Positions 50,101 through 57,629 of a DNA stretch of 64,000 bases are shown piece after piece. The position numbers and the translations under genes are program-made. Every line of letters begins with the position of its first letter. Position 1 is the first letter of the stretch. The notes under the pieces are model-generated. The model saw only the letters and a program-made list of their open reading frames with translations. It did no database searches and was not told the origin of the DNA. Source of the DNA: Sitta carolinensis (Eukaryota > Chordata > Aves > Passeriformes > Sittidae); NCBI GenBank assembly GCA_032173965.1, contig CM063298.1, positions 7,175,001 through 7,239,000 of the forward strand, read 5' to 3'.

Positions 50101-53100
50101 TGTGGTCACCTCTTTGGCCCTGCACTCAGAGTGGAAGCTTGTGGCCTTTGGTACCAGTCATGGGTTTGGGCTTTTTGACCATCAGCAGAAGCGACTGGTC
50201 TTTGTCAAGTAAGTGTCCCCTTTCCAGAGGGTCTGTGGTAATCCTTATGTTAATGATGATAGTGGTTTTTCAAGAGCCGTCACTGTAGCAAGAAGCTCTG
50301 CTGCTTTTTGCTCCACCCTTGAAGATCTTCCAGAATACATGTGTTCCAAAATTTGTGTGTTGTATTGGACTCTTGGGAGTGATTGCCACCCAGTAGGAAG
50401 TGACCACGTGGGTACTGTCTCCCTCTTCCAGGTGCACACTGCATCCCAGTGACCAGCTGGCCTTAGAAGGTCCCCTGTCTCGGGTGAAGTCCCTGAAGAA
50501 GTCCCTCCGTCAGTCCTTCCGGCGGATCAGAAGAAGCCGCGTGTCCAGTAGGAAGCGGCGAGGAGGTGGTGGGAATGCCTCAGAGGTGAGGGCTTCACCT
50601 TTTTGGGGTCTGTCTGCAGCTTGGAACCTGCTGAGACTGCCTAGAGCAGGAGGTGGGCTCAGCCCTGCTATCAAATAGTAGCTATTGGTATGAGGGAAAA
50701 GTGGCAAGTTCTGATGCTGCTCTATTAGATAAAAGCAGGCACATATATAGAGAAGATCAGTTCAGAGGACAAGTTCACTCGTGTGACTCTGCTGTGCCTG
50801 TCTATTGCTGCCACGTTCCCTCTTTCTCCCTGCTATGTCTATCCCTGACTGACAGAGTGTCTCCTCACATGTGAAGGTGCAAGAAGTAAATGCCAAGTTT
50901 GACCAGGATGCATTGCAGGAGATGGAACTGGCTCCAGTCCAGCGCAAGATCGAAGCACGCTCGGCAGAAGACTCTTTCACTGGCTTTGTGCGAACCCTGT
51001 ATTTTGCTGATACCTTCCTGAGAGACAGTGAGTAGGAAAAGCATCTCTCTCTTCTTCCAAATGGGTTTTTACTTCTGCCAAGGAGTGTGTTAGGATTTAC
51101 TGCCAGGGAAACTCAGCACCTCCTGTGTCCTACTTTGTGCTGTGCTGAAAAACCGATATAGAATGAGAGCATATGTTGTCATGTAGAATTGTTATTTAGC
51201 CATTCTGGGCTGCTGGCTAATCCAAGGCAAGTGGCAGTTCATCTTTGAATCAAGTCTTTCTGTATGATTTTCAGACGTGCTGGACTGGCATCTGACTTTA
51301 ATGTAATCTTTTTCTTTTCTCATTACTTTGAAGTTCACCCCTGTCTCCAGCAGAGCCTTTTAAATTTTGGTGAAGGTGGTGGCTGGTCATGCATCAGAGC
51401 CCCAACTGATAGCACGCACGAGTTTACTCTGCTCATCTGTGATGTAATTGTGTGAAAACAGCAATTGTGGTGGTTCACGTGGGGGTCTTTTTGTCTTTGC
51501 TCATGTGCAGTGCCCTTTCTAAGGGCTGCTGGTAGACATGTATTGGGAAAAGAATGTTCAGAATTTGCAGTTTGCCTGGCAGATCTCCCCTAATATAAAG
51601 ATATTTAGGGTGCAAATGGAGGTTTTGTCTAGCCAGGGAAAGCTGTTATGTCATGGATGGTGCCTTGCTCATGGGCATTTTTGTCTTTCCAGGCTCTCGG
51701 CACTGCCCGTCGCTGTGGGCTGGCACCAATGGAGGGACAGTCTATGCTTTCTGTTTACGTGTTCCTCCAGCTGAGAGGAGGATGGATGAGCCTGTGAGGG
51801 CAGAGCAGGGTAAGTGCCTCATGAAAGCTGGGTTCTGCTGGGTCTGAGCCATCACTCACAGGAGTTATGGCCAAAAAAGCAGGGTCGCTCAATTACTGCT
51901 GTTTATCAGTGATTGGATTGTGGCAGTGTCTGAGCTAAGCAGTGCTAACTGCATCAGCTGAGCTGGAGCTCCAGCAGTGCTTGATGTGCCTCAACCTCAT
52001 TTCCTACTCACTTCAGAAATGTAAATTTGTGTCAGCTGTCACTGAAGTTGCCATCAACCCTCACTGCACATGTCCCTTGTTCTGACAGCTGGGCCTGTTG
52101 TCTCTGTGTAACAGTGGTTTCTGTTTAACACAGATCAGTCCAGTCAGAATGCCCTAATGCCCTTCAACTACCAAATCTTTTTAGGCAGCATTTCTACAAC
52201 CACAGTTTATAGGTCTCCAGCACTGAGAGGATGTGAATGAGTTTCTAACAGTGTTTCTGACTAGACTCTTGTTTGTATTTTCTGCTTCTTTTTCCTCCTT
52301 ATCTTGCCTGTCTAGCCAAAGAGATTCAGCTGATGCACAGGGCTCCTGTTGTGGGGATACTTGTGTTGGATGGGCGCAGCACTCCCCTCCCAGAACCTCT
52401 AGAAGTAGCACATGACCTTTCCAAGAGTCCTGATATGCAAGGCAGCCACCAACTGCTGGTGGTATCTGAAGAGCAATTTAAGGTGAGTGTCACCTATTCA
52501 GGGAGGGAGGTGCCTATGAATTGTGCATGACATCTGCTAAAGCACTGGGCACTGCTCAGTGAGGAGAGAACTCTTAGGTGTGCTTTTTCTCCTGTACCTG
52601 AAGAACAGCCCTGGGACAGCACTTCTGTTTGGTACAGTCCATAAATAAGGTGTGTGCTGGCAAACTGGCTGTTCAGCATAGTGCTTGCACGTGCTGAATA
52701 TAGAAATTTTATGCCTGTATTACATTATATGCTTCTGCTTTTGGGTAAGAGCTTTTCTTTCATTAGTGCAGAAGCAAGAATTTGTAAATATTTTTGTGAA
52801 GTAGCTTAAAAGTTTCTTGTTTTGCACAGTAACTCAAATCCTGTTCTCCGTCTTAATTTGTAGCCAAATAGGGAAGAGTTTTGAAAAAATAAGGGAGAAG
52901 TGCAGTTACAGCCTGAAGGGTAAAACTGATGTCAGAACAGAAAGAAATTCTAGTGCTGCCTGTGGTTGATTTGTTCTCTTGCCATGAGCAGGGGGTTGGC
53001 TCTGGTTACACCTGTGTGTATTCCCTGTGAATGGAAACATTATCCAGGGAGGGAGCAGCAGATGTCCTGGGGAGCTGCTGCTGCCTTCGTGCAGGAAGAG

Positions 53101-56100
53101 GTGTCAGTGTCTCGTTTCTGTGACAGGTCTTCACATTGCCCAAGGTCAGCTCCAAGCTGAAGCTCAAGCTGACAGCCCTGGAGGGTTGCAGGGTACGGAA
53201 GGTGACAGTTGCCAACTTTGGCAGCTGCAAGACTGATGATTACAGTGAGAACGACCTGGCAGTGCTGACCAACCTGGGAGACATCCAGATCATCTCCCTG
53301 CCCTTCCTCAAGCTACAGATCCGCTACCCCTGCATCCGCAAGGAGGATGTGAGTGGCATTGCATCCTGTGTCTTCACCAAATATGGCCAAGGTGAGGTGG
53401 GCTTCTCCCAGATCATCCCTCTTGTTGTGTGTTTGAGACAGTGGGAAATGGCTTAGTGTTCTTTAGCTGGCTGTGTACACATGTGAGACTATTTCAGAAA
53501 TGTGTGCATTGTGTGTTTCTGGGCAGTACCAGGTACCGACACATGAGTTAGAAGAAGCAGGAGTGAGTTTATTCCATTACTTTTAATGAATACAGGAGTG
53601 AATAGTGGTTTTAAGCTTGAATGTGCCCCTTAGATAACTTCCACTTGGCCACCCTCCTCTTGTCTGATGTGGGAGAAATGGCTCTCTAAGCAGCAGGCCC
53701 TGGGAAGTGGCTCCACTGTGCCTCCTGTACCTGCCTGTGTCTCATCACTCGCATTGCAAAACTGGGGTCCAACATCCTACGGCTGCTGAAGATGGATCAC
53801 TGCTTTCCTGTTCATTTTTTGCATCTTTTTGAGCTATTTTTCCCAAGTGTCAGCACAGGACAACAGGATTATGTCTCAGCATAACTTTAAATTGCACAGT
53901 CTCTAGGGTAACCAGAGGAGAGCTGGGGTAATACCTTCCTCAATGATCCCTCCTTGCTTAGAAGGAAAAGCAAACCCTTTCTGCCAAACATAGGTCATGC
54001 CTAGATCTCTTCTTTTTTAGGATCACCTTTGGTTCTGGAACTGTTTCCTGAGAATTGCCCTTATAAATTCCAAATCCCCTGTAGGTTTCTATCTGATCTC
54101 ACCGTCAGAGTTTGAGAGGTTTTCCCTTTCCACCAAATGGTTGGTGGAGCCCCGGTGCCTCGTGGACATGCCAGAAGTGACAAGCAACAACCACATGCCC
54201 AAGCAGTCTGGCACAGAGAATGCTGCAAGGAAATCCAGGTAATGTCTGTAACACTCTTGCACGCTGACCAAGAAGTTTGTCTGAGTTCGGAGGAGAGAAA
54301 ACCCCTTTGAAGTTAACATCCATAGAGGGACTGGCAGCAGGAACTGTAACCTTCCCCCTGATGGTTTTTCTACTTGGTAGTGCCTTTGGCAGGACAAAGC
54401 AGGAAGCTTTGGAACTCGTATCCCTAAGCTGGAGTCACAAACTTAGAGCAAGCCCTGGCTTGCTTTCCTTGTCCCCAAGTGCTGAGCTGTTGCTCTGTGA
54501 AGGGAAATCCAGCATTCCTCCTCTCCTTTTGATCATCAGTGAGTAACAGAGATCCTACAGGAATTTTATTCCAAGAGTTTAGAAGTGTTCTGTGGTGTCT
54601 GCAGGCTTCTGCATCACCAGCATGAGGTGAAGCCCTTCCTACATTCAGCAAACCATTTTGTTGATGTGCACTGGAGCCTTTTGTAGCACCAAGAACACAC
54701 AGGAATTCTCTGTACCCCTGTTTCTCAGCATCAGTAATTGTTTTCTGCCTACTTTTTTTTTTTTTTAGGGGACCAGGAAAGAGTCCAGGTGACTGTGAAG
54801 AAGATGGTAAGTGAAAAAAAAATAAGTGTACTGAGGGTAGCATAGTGTGTGTAAACCTCAAAATGTCTTTCCTATTGCTAGAGTTGATATTTTCTACGTA
54901 AGAAAGGGAAAAATAAGGAGGAATGTGGGGAAACATTGTGACCTGCCTGAACTGTATTTTAGTTCATAGCTCTGAAGTAAGTTCGGCATGGAAGATTCCC
55001 TTAAAGGATAGAACAATTTTGCTGGAGGAAAGGTCTGAACTTATTTAGATCTTCTGTTATCCAAACTAGTATTGCTGAAAAAACAGTTCAGTGTGTGAGA
55101 GACTTGAAGGATTAGTTGTGAAGCATTCTGTAAAGTCAGAAAGTATTTAACATGGGAAAAAAAAACATTCCAGTGTGCATTTCTCCAAAACTGCACTTAC
55201 TTCAGGAAGAGGAAAATATTGTTAGGTAAAAGCTTTTTTTCCTACTCTTTTTTAGAAAGGAAGTCTGGAAGGCTGATGGAACATGCCTTACTCAATGATG
55301 AAAGTGAGTGAGATGAAGTCTGACTGCCAAGAGGGAAGATGGGAAAAGAAGCTGCTGGGATTTTGTGGATTGCAGTTCCAAGGGATCTGTAATTATTGGT
55401 AGAAATGCTGGGTTTTCTGGAATCCCCAGAAATGAGGGGTTGAACAGATAGCCATGCCCTTGGGCAGGGGTTATTCTGCAGAGCTGCATTCCCTGCTGAG
55501 ATAAGAGAAGGCTCTTTATTCCCAATAGGACTTGTGTAAGATGACAGCTGGAACAGACAGTTCCTTTGGGCTCTGGTACACGGGGATTTGCAGCATTTCC
55601 TCTGACAAATGACTGCTTCAGTCCTGTGTGCCAGCCTGCCCAGGAAAAACCTGGTTGAAGAGGCAGTGATGATCTAAAAACTGACCTCTGAGCTGTGGGA
55701 GGCAGGTTCTGGAGGCTGTTCAGTGGGGAGGTGGAATGTGGTCAGGCAGCTGCCTGAAAGCAGATCCCAGCTGGTTTGGCTCACTGCTTTAACCCTCTGC
55801 TTTCCAGAAGTGCTGAAGGAGATCCAGAGTACTCTGGAGGGGGGCAGAGGGTGAGTATCAGTCAACTGCTCTTCCTGATGGCTGGGGCTGGCAGGGGAGG
55901 GCAGCTCGAGGTGACAGCAGGATGCCCACTTGATGGCAGGGATCCTTCTGCTGGAATCTGATCACATGTTCATCCCACAAGCTACCAAAGGGCAATAATG
56001 AGAGGCAGGTTTTCTTTCACATGCTGTCCCTTGACATATTTTTATGAATAATGTTTTGTCTCTTTCTCTCCGAAAAGCAGGAGAGATCACATTCCCACAT

Positions 56101-56973
56101 CCCCAAGGAACAGGACTCTGAGTATTCGCATACAGGTTTCTATTTGTGTCAACCCATACTGATCTAAGGGCAGGCCACACGGGCTTAGTTGGTCAAAGAT
56201 GGGACTCTGGAGTTTTAATCCTGGCTTGACACTGTCCCTTGGATGTGTTCAGTGTCTCTCCTCCCATTCTGTCTGTACAATAGAGCTGAGCTACCACCAC
56301 GGCTGCGGGGCTTTACCTCATCTCCCTAGAATGGTCAGGGGCTACCAAGTGTAGGCAAAGGACTACTGTCTGCAACGGATGCAGGAAGCTTGGTGGGGTT
56401 GGTAACTGCTGGTGTGGAAGGATCAGTGACTGCCTGACATGCTCTGCTCTGTGCACCTCCTCTGGACACTACTTCATCCTGGTCTTCTGTCGGCATCTGG
56501 GTGTGGATGGGATGAGACTGCACTGCAATAAAGAATCTCTTATTGTGTCATTGCAGGAGCTATGCAGAAAGAAATTTGGCAAGAAGTCCGTTAGGACATG
56601 GACTAAGTAATGGAGGAGGTAGGTGAGGCTGAAGATATTTGAAGTAGCTAAAGGAAGCAGAAAGTAGAATGAAATTTCTTTATAAGCTTCAGCTTATTTA
56701 AATGTGTTGTGCAGAACTCTGACCTGAATTTCCAGGGTGGGAATCTGCTGGCTGAGTGGTGTGTGAGCACTGTTCAGCACTGCTGTTCTACACCAGTGGT
56801 AGAGGAAGAGCTAAAAATCCTTTGAAGGCTCCTGACTCTTACCCTTACTCACCCAGAGTGAGCTGGTGAGGTAGCCAGAGCTCCCAGCAGCAATCTGAGT
56901 GTATCAACTCATTAGCTTTCAATGCCTGCCTTTTCACATGGCTTTTGCTTTCTTCCCTCCTGCAGCAGATTGA
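32008..56973 (+). CDS. LLGL2: LLGL2, lethal giant larvae homologue 2 (gene span, spliced)
   Basis: A cortical scaffold protein of the Lgl family that defines the basolateral membrane, opposes the PAR6-aPKC complex and binds syntaxin-type SNARE machinery. Twenty-five coding exons join without a phase conflict into 1,033 residues (human 1,020). Translation starts at the ATG at 32,041 ([18 protein letters not shown], identical to human). The first ~620 residues form the WD40-type double beta-propeller, with blade motifs such as LHLWSL, VLWDL and VRFWDA. A basic loop, [20 protein letters not shown], holds the aPKC target serines 645, 649 and 653. The second-propeller part ([16 protein letters not shown] onward) follows, then a short variable tail. 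The 7-kb first and 6-kb second introns separate promoter, start codon and body. The LLGL1 paralogue is excluded by the start and the propeller sequence. Confidence 0.97.
32116..38265 (+). other. LLGL2: LLGL2 intron 2
   Basis: About 6.1 kb with no recognisable gene or large repeat. A T23 run precedes CCCCCAG near 37,173, resembling a strong but unused acceptor. Confidence 0.6.
38266..38363 (+). CDS. LLGL2: LLGL2 exon 3
   Basis: Acceptor cccccag, donor gtatcc (weak). Encodes [18 protein letters not shown] and [11 protein letters not shown], the first propeller blade. Residues 26-58. Confidence 0.95.
38610..38655 (+). mobile_element. Possible old CR1 3' remnant
   Basis: gcaggaggtcagactagatc tggtctaag resembles the CR1 block that normally reads ggttggactagatgatc. 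The match is short and no further CR1 sequence flanks it. Confidence 0.3.
39366..39447 (+). CDS. LLGL2: LLGL2 exon 4
   Basis: Donor gtaagt. The acceptor that keeps the frame is actcatcag. Encodes [20 protein letters not shown], matching human (residues 58-85). A second AG (tactgcag) lies 20 bases upstream and would shift the frame if used. Confidence 0.94.
40716..40831 (+). CDS. LLGL2: LLGL2 exon 5
   Basis: Acceptor ttttgcag, donor gtaagg. Encodes [17 protein letters not shown] and FTLKGPPG, with the WD-like LHLWSL motif. Residues 86-124. Confidence 0.96.
41374..41532 (+). CDS. LLGL2: LLGL2 exon 6
   Basis: Acceptor atccccag, donor gtgagt. Encodes [32 protein letters not shown] and [14 protein letters not shown]. 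Residues 124-177. Confidence 0.96.
42257..42419 (+). CDS. LLGL2: LLGL2 exon 7
   Basis: Acceptor tcctgtag, donor gtattg. Encodes [20 protein letters not shown] then [11 protein letters not shown], a WD blade typical of Lgl proteins. Residues 177-231. Confidence 0.96.
42591..42723 (+). CDS. LLGL2: LLGL2 exon 8
   Basis: Acceptor cttttcag. Encodes [20 protein letters not shown] and YTQWPVSS and ends TVPYG. The donor that preserves the frame into PFPCKAI is gtcagt. A better-looking gtaagt lies four bases downstream and would break the frame. Residues 232-276. Confidence 0.93.
43504..43558 (+). CDS. LLGL2: LLGL2 exon 9
   Basis: Acceptor tttctcag, donor gtgagt; 55 bases. Encodes [18 protein letters not shown]. 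Residues 276-294. Confidence 0.94.
43732..43886 (+). CDS. LLGL2: LLGL2 exon 10
   Basis: Acceptor tctcttag-type (ctctttag), donor gtatgt. Encodes [19 protein letters not shown] and [15 protein letters not shown], near-identical to mammalian LLGL2 in the [12 protein letters not shown] block. Residues 294-346. Confidence 0.96.
43887..47161 (+). other. LLGL2: LLGL2 intron 10
   Basis: About 3.3 kb, AT-rich, with T-rich runs near 45,760-45,780. Apart from the CR1-like scrap at 44.0 kb I see no gene or repeat. Confidence 0.6.
44019..44075 (-). mobile_element. Possible CR1 3' end remnant in LLGL2 intron 10
   Basis: aatcacagaattctttcgtt tggcaaaaacccttaagatt resembles the reverse complement of a CR1 3' tail subtype (tggaaaagacccttaagatc). 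It is short and diverged. Confidence 0.4.
47162..47379 (+). CDS. LLGL2: LLGL2 exon 11
   Basis: Acceptor ttctgcag, donor gtatgg. Encodes [39 protein letters not shown] and [12 protein letters not shown], one of the most conserved Lgl blocks. Residues 346-418. Confidence 0.97.
47860..47927 (+). CDS. LLGL2: LLGL2 exon 12
   Basis: Acceptor gtttgtag, donor gtgggt. Encodes [20 protein letters not shown], then LTG. Residues 419-441. Confidence 0.95.
48590..48650. repeat. A/C-rich low-complexity tract in LLGL2 intron 12
   Basis: Runs such as aaaaaaacccaacaacctaa and caaaacaaacccaaacctca on the + strand. This kind of tract is common in bird introns; no function is assigned. Confidence 0.6.
48763..48916 (+). 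CDS. LLGL2: LLGL2 exon 13
   Basis: Acceptor ccccccag, donor gtaaga. Encodes [20 protein letters not shown] and [10 protein letters not shown], with a clear WD blade (VRFWDA). Residues 441-492. Confidence 0.97.
49014..49118 (+). CDS. LLGL2: LLGL2 exon 14
   Basis: Acceptor ttgcctag, donor gtattg; 35 whole codons. Encodes [20 protein letters not shown] and [10 protein letters not shown]. The upstream intron is only 97 bases. Residues 493-527. Confidence 0.96.
49247..49763 (+). mobile_element. CR1 LINE 3' fragment (~500 bp) in LLGL2 intron 14
   Basis: Starts in the block about the shared phrase gggaccctgctctggtgagg ccctacctggagcactgcat, continues through cagcctggagaagggaaggt, gtgaggcactgtaacagatt gcctggagaagctgtggatg, and ends at cttccaacccaaaccattct. 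It is in the sense orientation of the gene. The element is a 5'-truncated CR1; the remaining sequence is the extreme 3' part of ORF2 and 3' UTR without an open reading frame. Confidence 0.93.
49916..50208 (+). CDS. LLGL2: LLGL2 exon 15
   Basis: Acceptor ctttcag, donor gtaagt; 293 bases, the largest coding exon. Encodes [57 protein letters not shown] and [19 protein letters not shown]. Residues 528-625. Confidence 0.97.
50432..50585 (+). CDS. LLGL2: LLGL2 exon 16 (aPKC phosphorylation loop)
   Basis: Acceptor cttccag, donor gtgagg. Encodes [16 protein letters not shown] then the basic motif [20 protein letters not shown] and [11 protein letters not shown]. Serines 645, 649 and 653 are the residues phosphorylated by aPKC in the family to release Lgl from the apical cortex; Ser660, Ser663 and Ser664 follow. 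The basic loop also binds membrane phospholipid. Residues 625-676. Confidence 0.97.
50856..51027 (+). CDS. LLGL2: LLGL2 exon 17
   Basis: Acceptor gactgacag, donor gtgagt. Encodes [20 protein letters not shown], then [19 protein letters not shown] and [13 protein letters not shown] second AG (catgtgaag, 21 bases downstream) is in frame and could drop seven residues. Residues 677-734. Confidence 0.93.
51693..51809 (+). CDS. LLGL2: LLGL2 exon 18
   Basis: Acceptor ctttccag, donor gtaagt. Encodes [20 protein letters not shown] and [17 protein letters not shown], the Lgl signature of the second propeller. Residues 734-773. Confidence 0.97.
52316..52482 (+). CDS. LLGL2: LLGL2 exon 19
   Basis: Acceptor ctgtctag, donor gtgagt. 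Encodes [40 protein letters not shown] and [12 protein letters not shown]. Residues 773-828. Confidence 0.97.
53127..53391 (+). CDS. LLGL2: LLGL2 exon 20
   Basis: Acceptor tgtgacag, donor gtgagg. Encodes [38 protein letters not shown] and [21 protein letters not shown] sequence ([17 protein letters not shown]). Residues 829-917. Confidence 0.97.
54085..54238 (+). CDS. LLGL2: LLGL2 exon 21
   Basis: Acceptor ccctgtag, donor gtaatg. Encodes [20 protein letters not shown] and [10 protein letters not shown], closing the second propeller, then a variable polar linker. Residues 917-968. Confidence 0.95.
54769..54806 (+). CDS. LLGL2: LLGL2 exon 22
   Basis: Acceptor of 14 T followed by AG, donor gtaagt; only 38 bases. 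Encodes [12 protein letters not shown]. The assignment rests on phase agreement on both sides, since the linker is not conserved in sequence. Confidence 0.85.
55256..55303 (+). CDS. LLGL2: LLGL2 exon 23
   Basis: Acceptor cttttttag, donor gtgagt; 48 bases. Encodes [15 protein letters not shown], matching human VMERALLSDE. Residues 981-997. Confidence 0.93.
55808..55850 (+). CDS. LLGL2: LLGL2 exon 24
   Basis: Acceptor ctttccag, donor gtgagt; 43 bases. Encodes [14 protein letters not shown], the conserved helix near the C-terminus. Residues 997-1011. Confidence 0.95.
56557..56618 (+). CDS. LLGL2: LLGL2 exon 25
   Basis: Acceptor cattgcag, donor gtaggt; 62 bases. Encodes [20 protein letters not shown], ending in the conserved LSNGGA. 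Residues 1011-1032. Confidence 0.93.
56966..56973 (+). CDS. LLGL2: LLGL2 exon 26, last coding exon (8 coding bases)
   Basis: Acceptor ctcctgcag. Only CA-GAT-TGA is coding: it completes alanine, adds aspartate and stops. Human ends GGAE-stop, so the end agrees. The rest of the exon is 3' UTR. Confidence 0.9.
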
Positions 56974-57296
56974 CCAGAACTCATGGAGGACTTCCTGGCC
57001 TTGGATTGAGTGCCATAACACTACTGACTGAGCAAACCATCCTGGGAGAAGGCACCAGTGCTCCCAGCAGCCCGGCTGGGCAGTGCAGCTCGTGTGCTGC
57101 ACCTCTGCCTCCCCTTCAGTGCCTCTTGGAGACCTCTCCTGCTGGAGCCCACCTTGCTTTAGGACAGCAGTGGATGCCAGGTCTGATGCACCACAAGCCT
57201 CTGAGTACATCTAACATTCAAATGTTTGCACATTTCTCTTTTCTACTGGGCTGGGTTTTAAATTATAAACGTTTTACTGCCTTGGTGCAGGATTTT

Positions 57297-57302
57297 AATA
57301 AA
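57297..57302 (+). terminator. LLGL2: Polyadenylation signal AATAAA, LLGL2 proximal
   Basis: A canonical hexamer 324 bases after the stop codon, in an AT-rich setting. Confidence 0.7.
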
Positions 57303-57597
57303 CGCACACTGTTACCTCCAATTATTTTTTGTACATTTTTTTTAAAATCTTATGGGTATTTCAGTTTTAACAGAAACATTTAGAAATTTACTTTAAGATA
57401 AAAACATTAAGTAATATATACTAGATTCCTGTGACTGCTGTATGTGGTATCTGAATGAGTAATTTTGGGGTTTGTTTATGGTACTGTTAACTGGCTTTAT
57501 GGATTTGGGTAGACTCTATTTTTGTAGCCATTCAAATCGGAGGAAAACTAATTGAATTTGATTTTTGTTTCAACACTACATTGCTCCTTTTTTTTGA

Positions 57598-57603
57598 AAT
57601 AAA
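57598..57603 (+). terminator. LLGL2: Polyadenylation signal AATAAA, LLGL2 distal
   Basis: A second canonical hexamer, about 300 bases after the first. A T-rich stretch with gtctcctctc and tctgttcttc follows within 50 bases. Either signal could be used. Confidence 0.5.
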
Positions 57604-57629
57604 ACTCTGAATTCCCTTTTGTCTCCTCT

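Larger units (their letters stand above)
56974..57625 (+). other. LLGL2: LLGL2 3' UTR (approximate end)
   Basis: Runs from the stop to one of two AATAAA signals. The stretch 57,240-57,620 is AT-rich, typical of a 3' UTR. The actual cleavage site is not visible. Confidence 0.65.
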
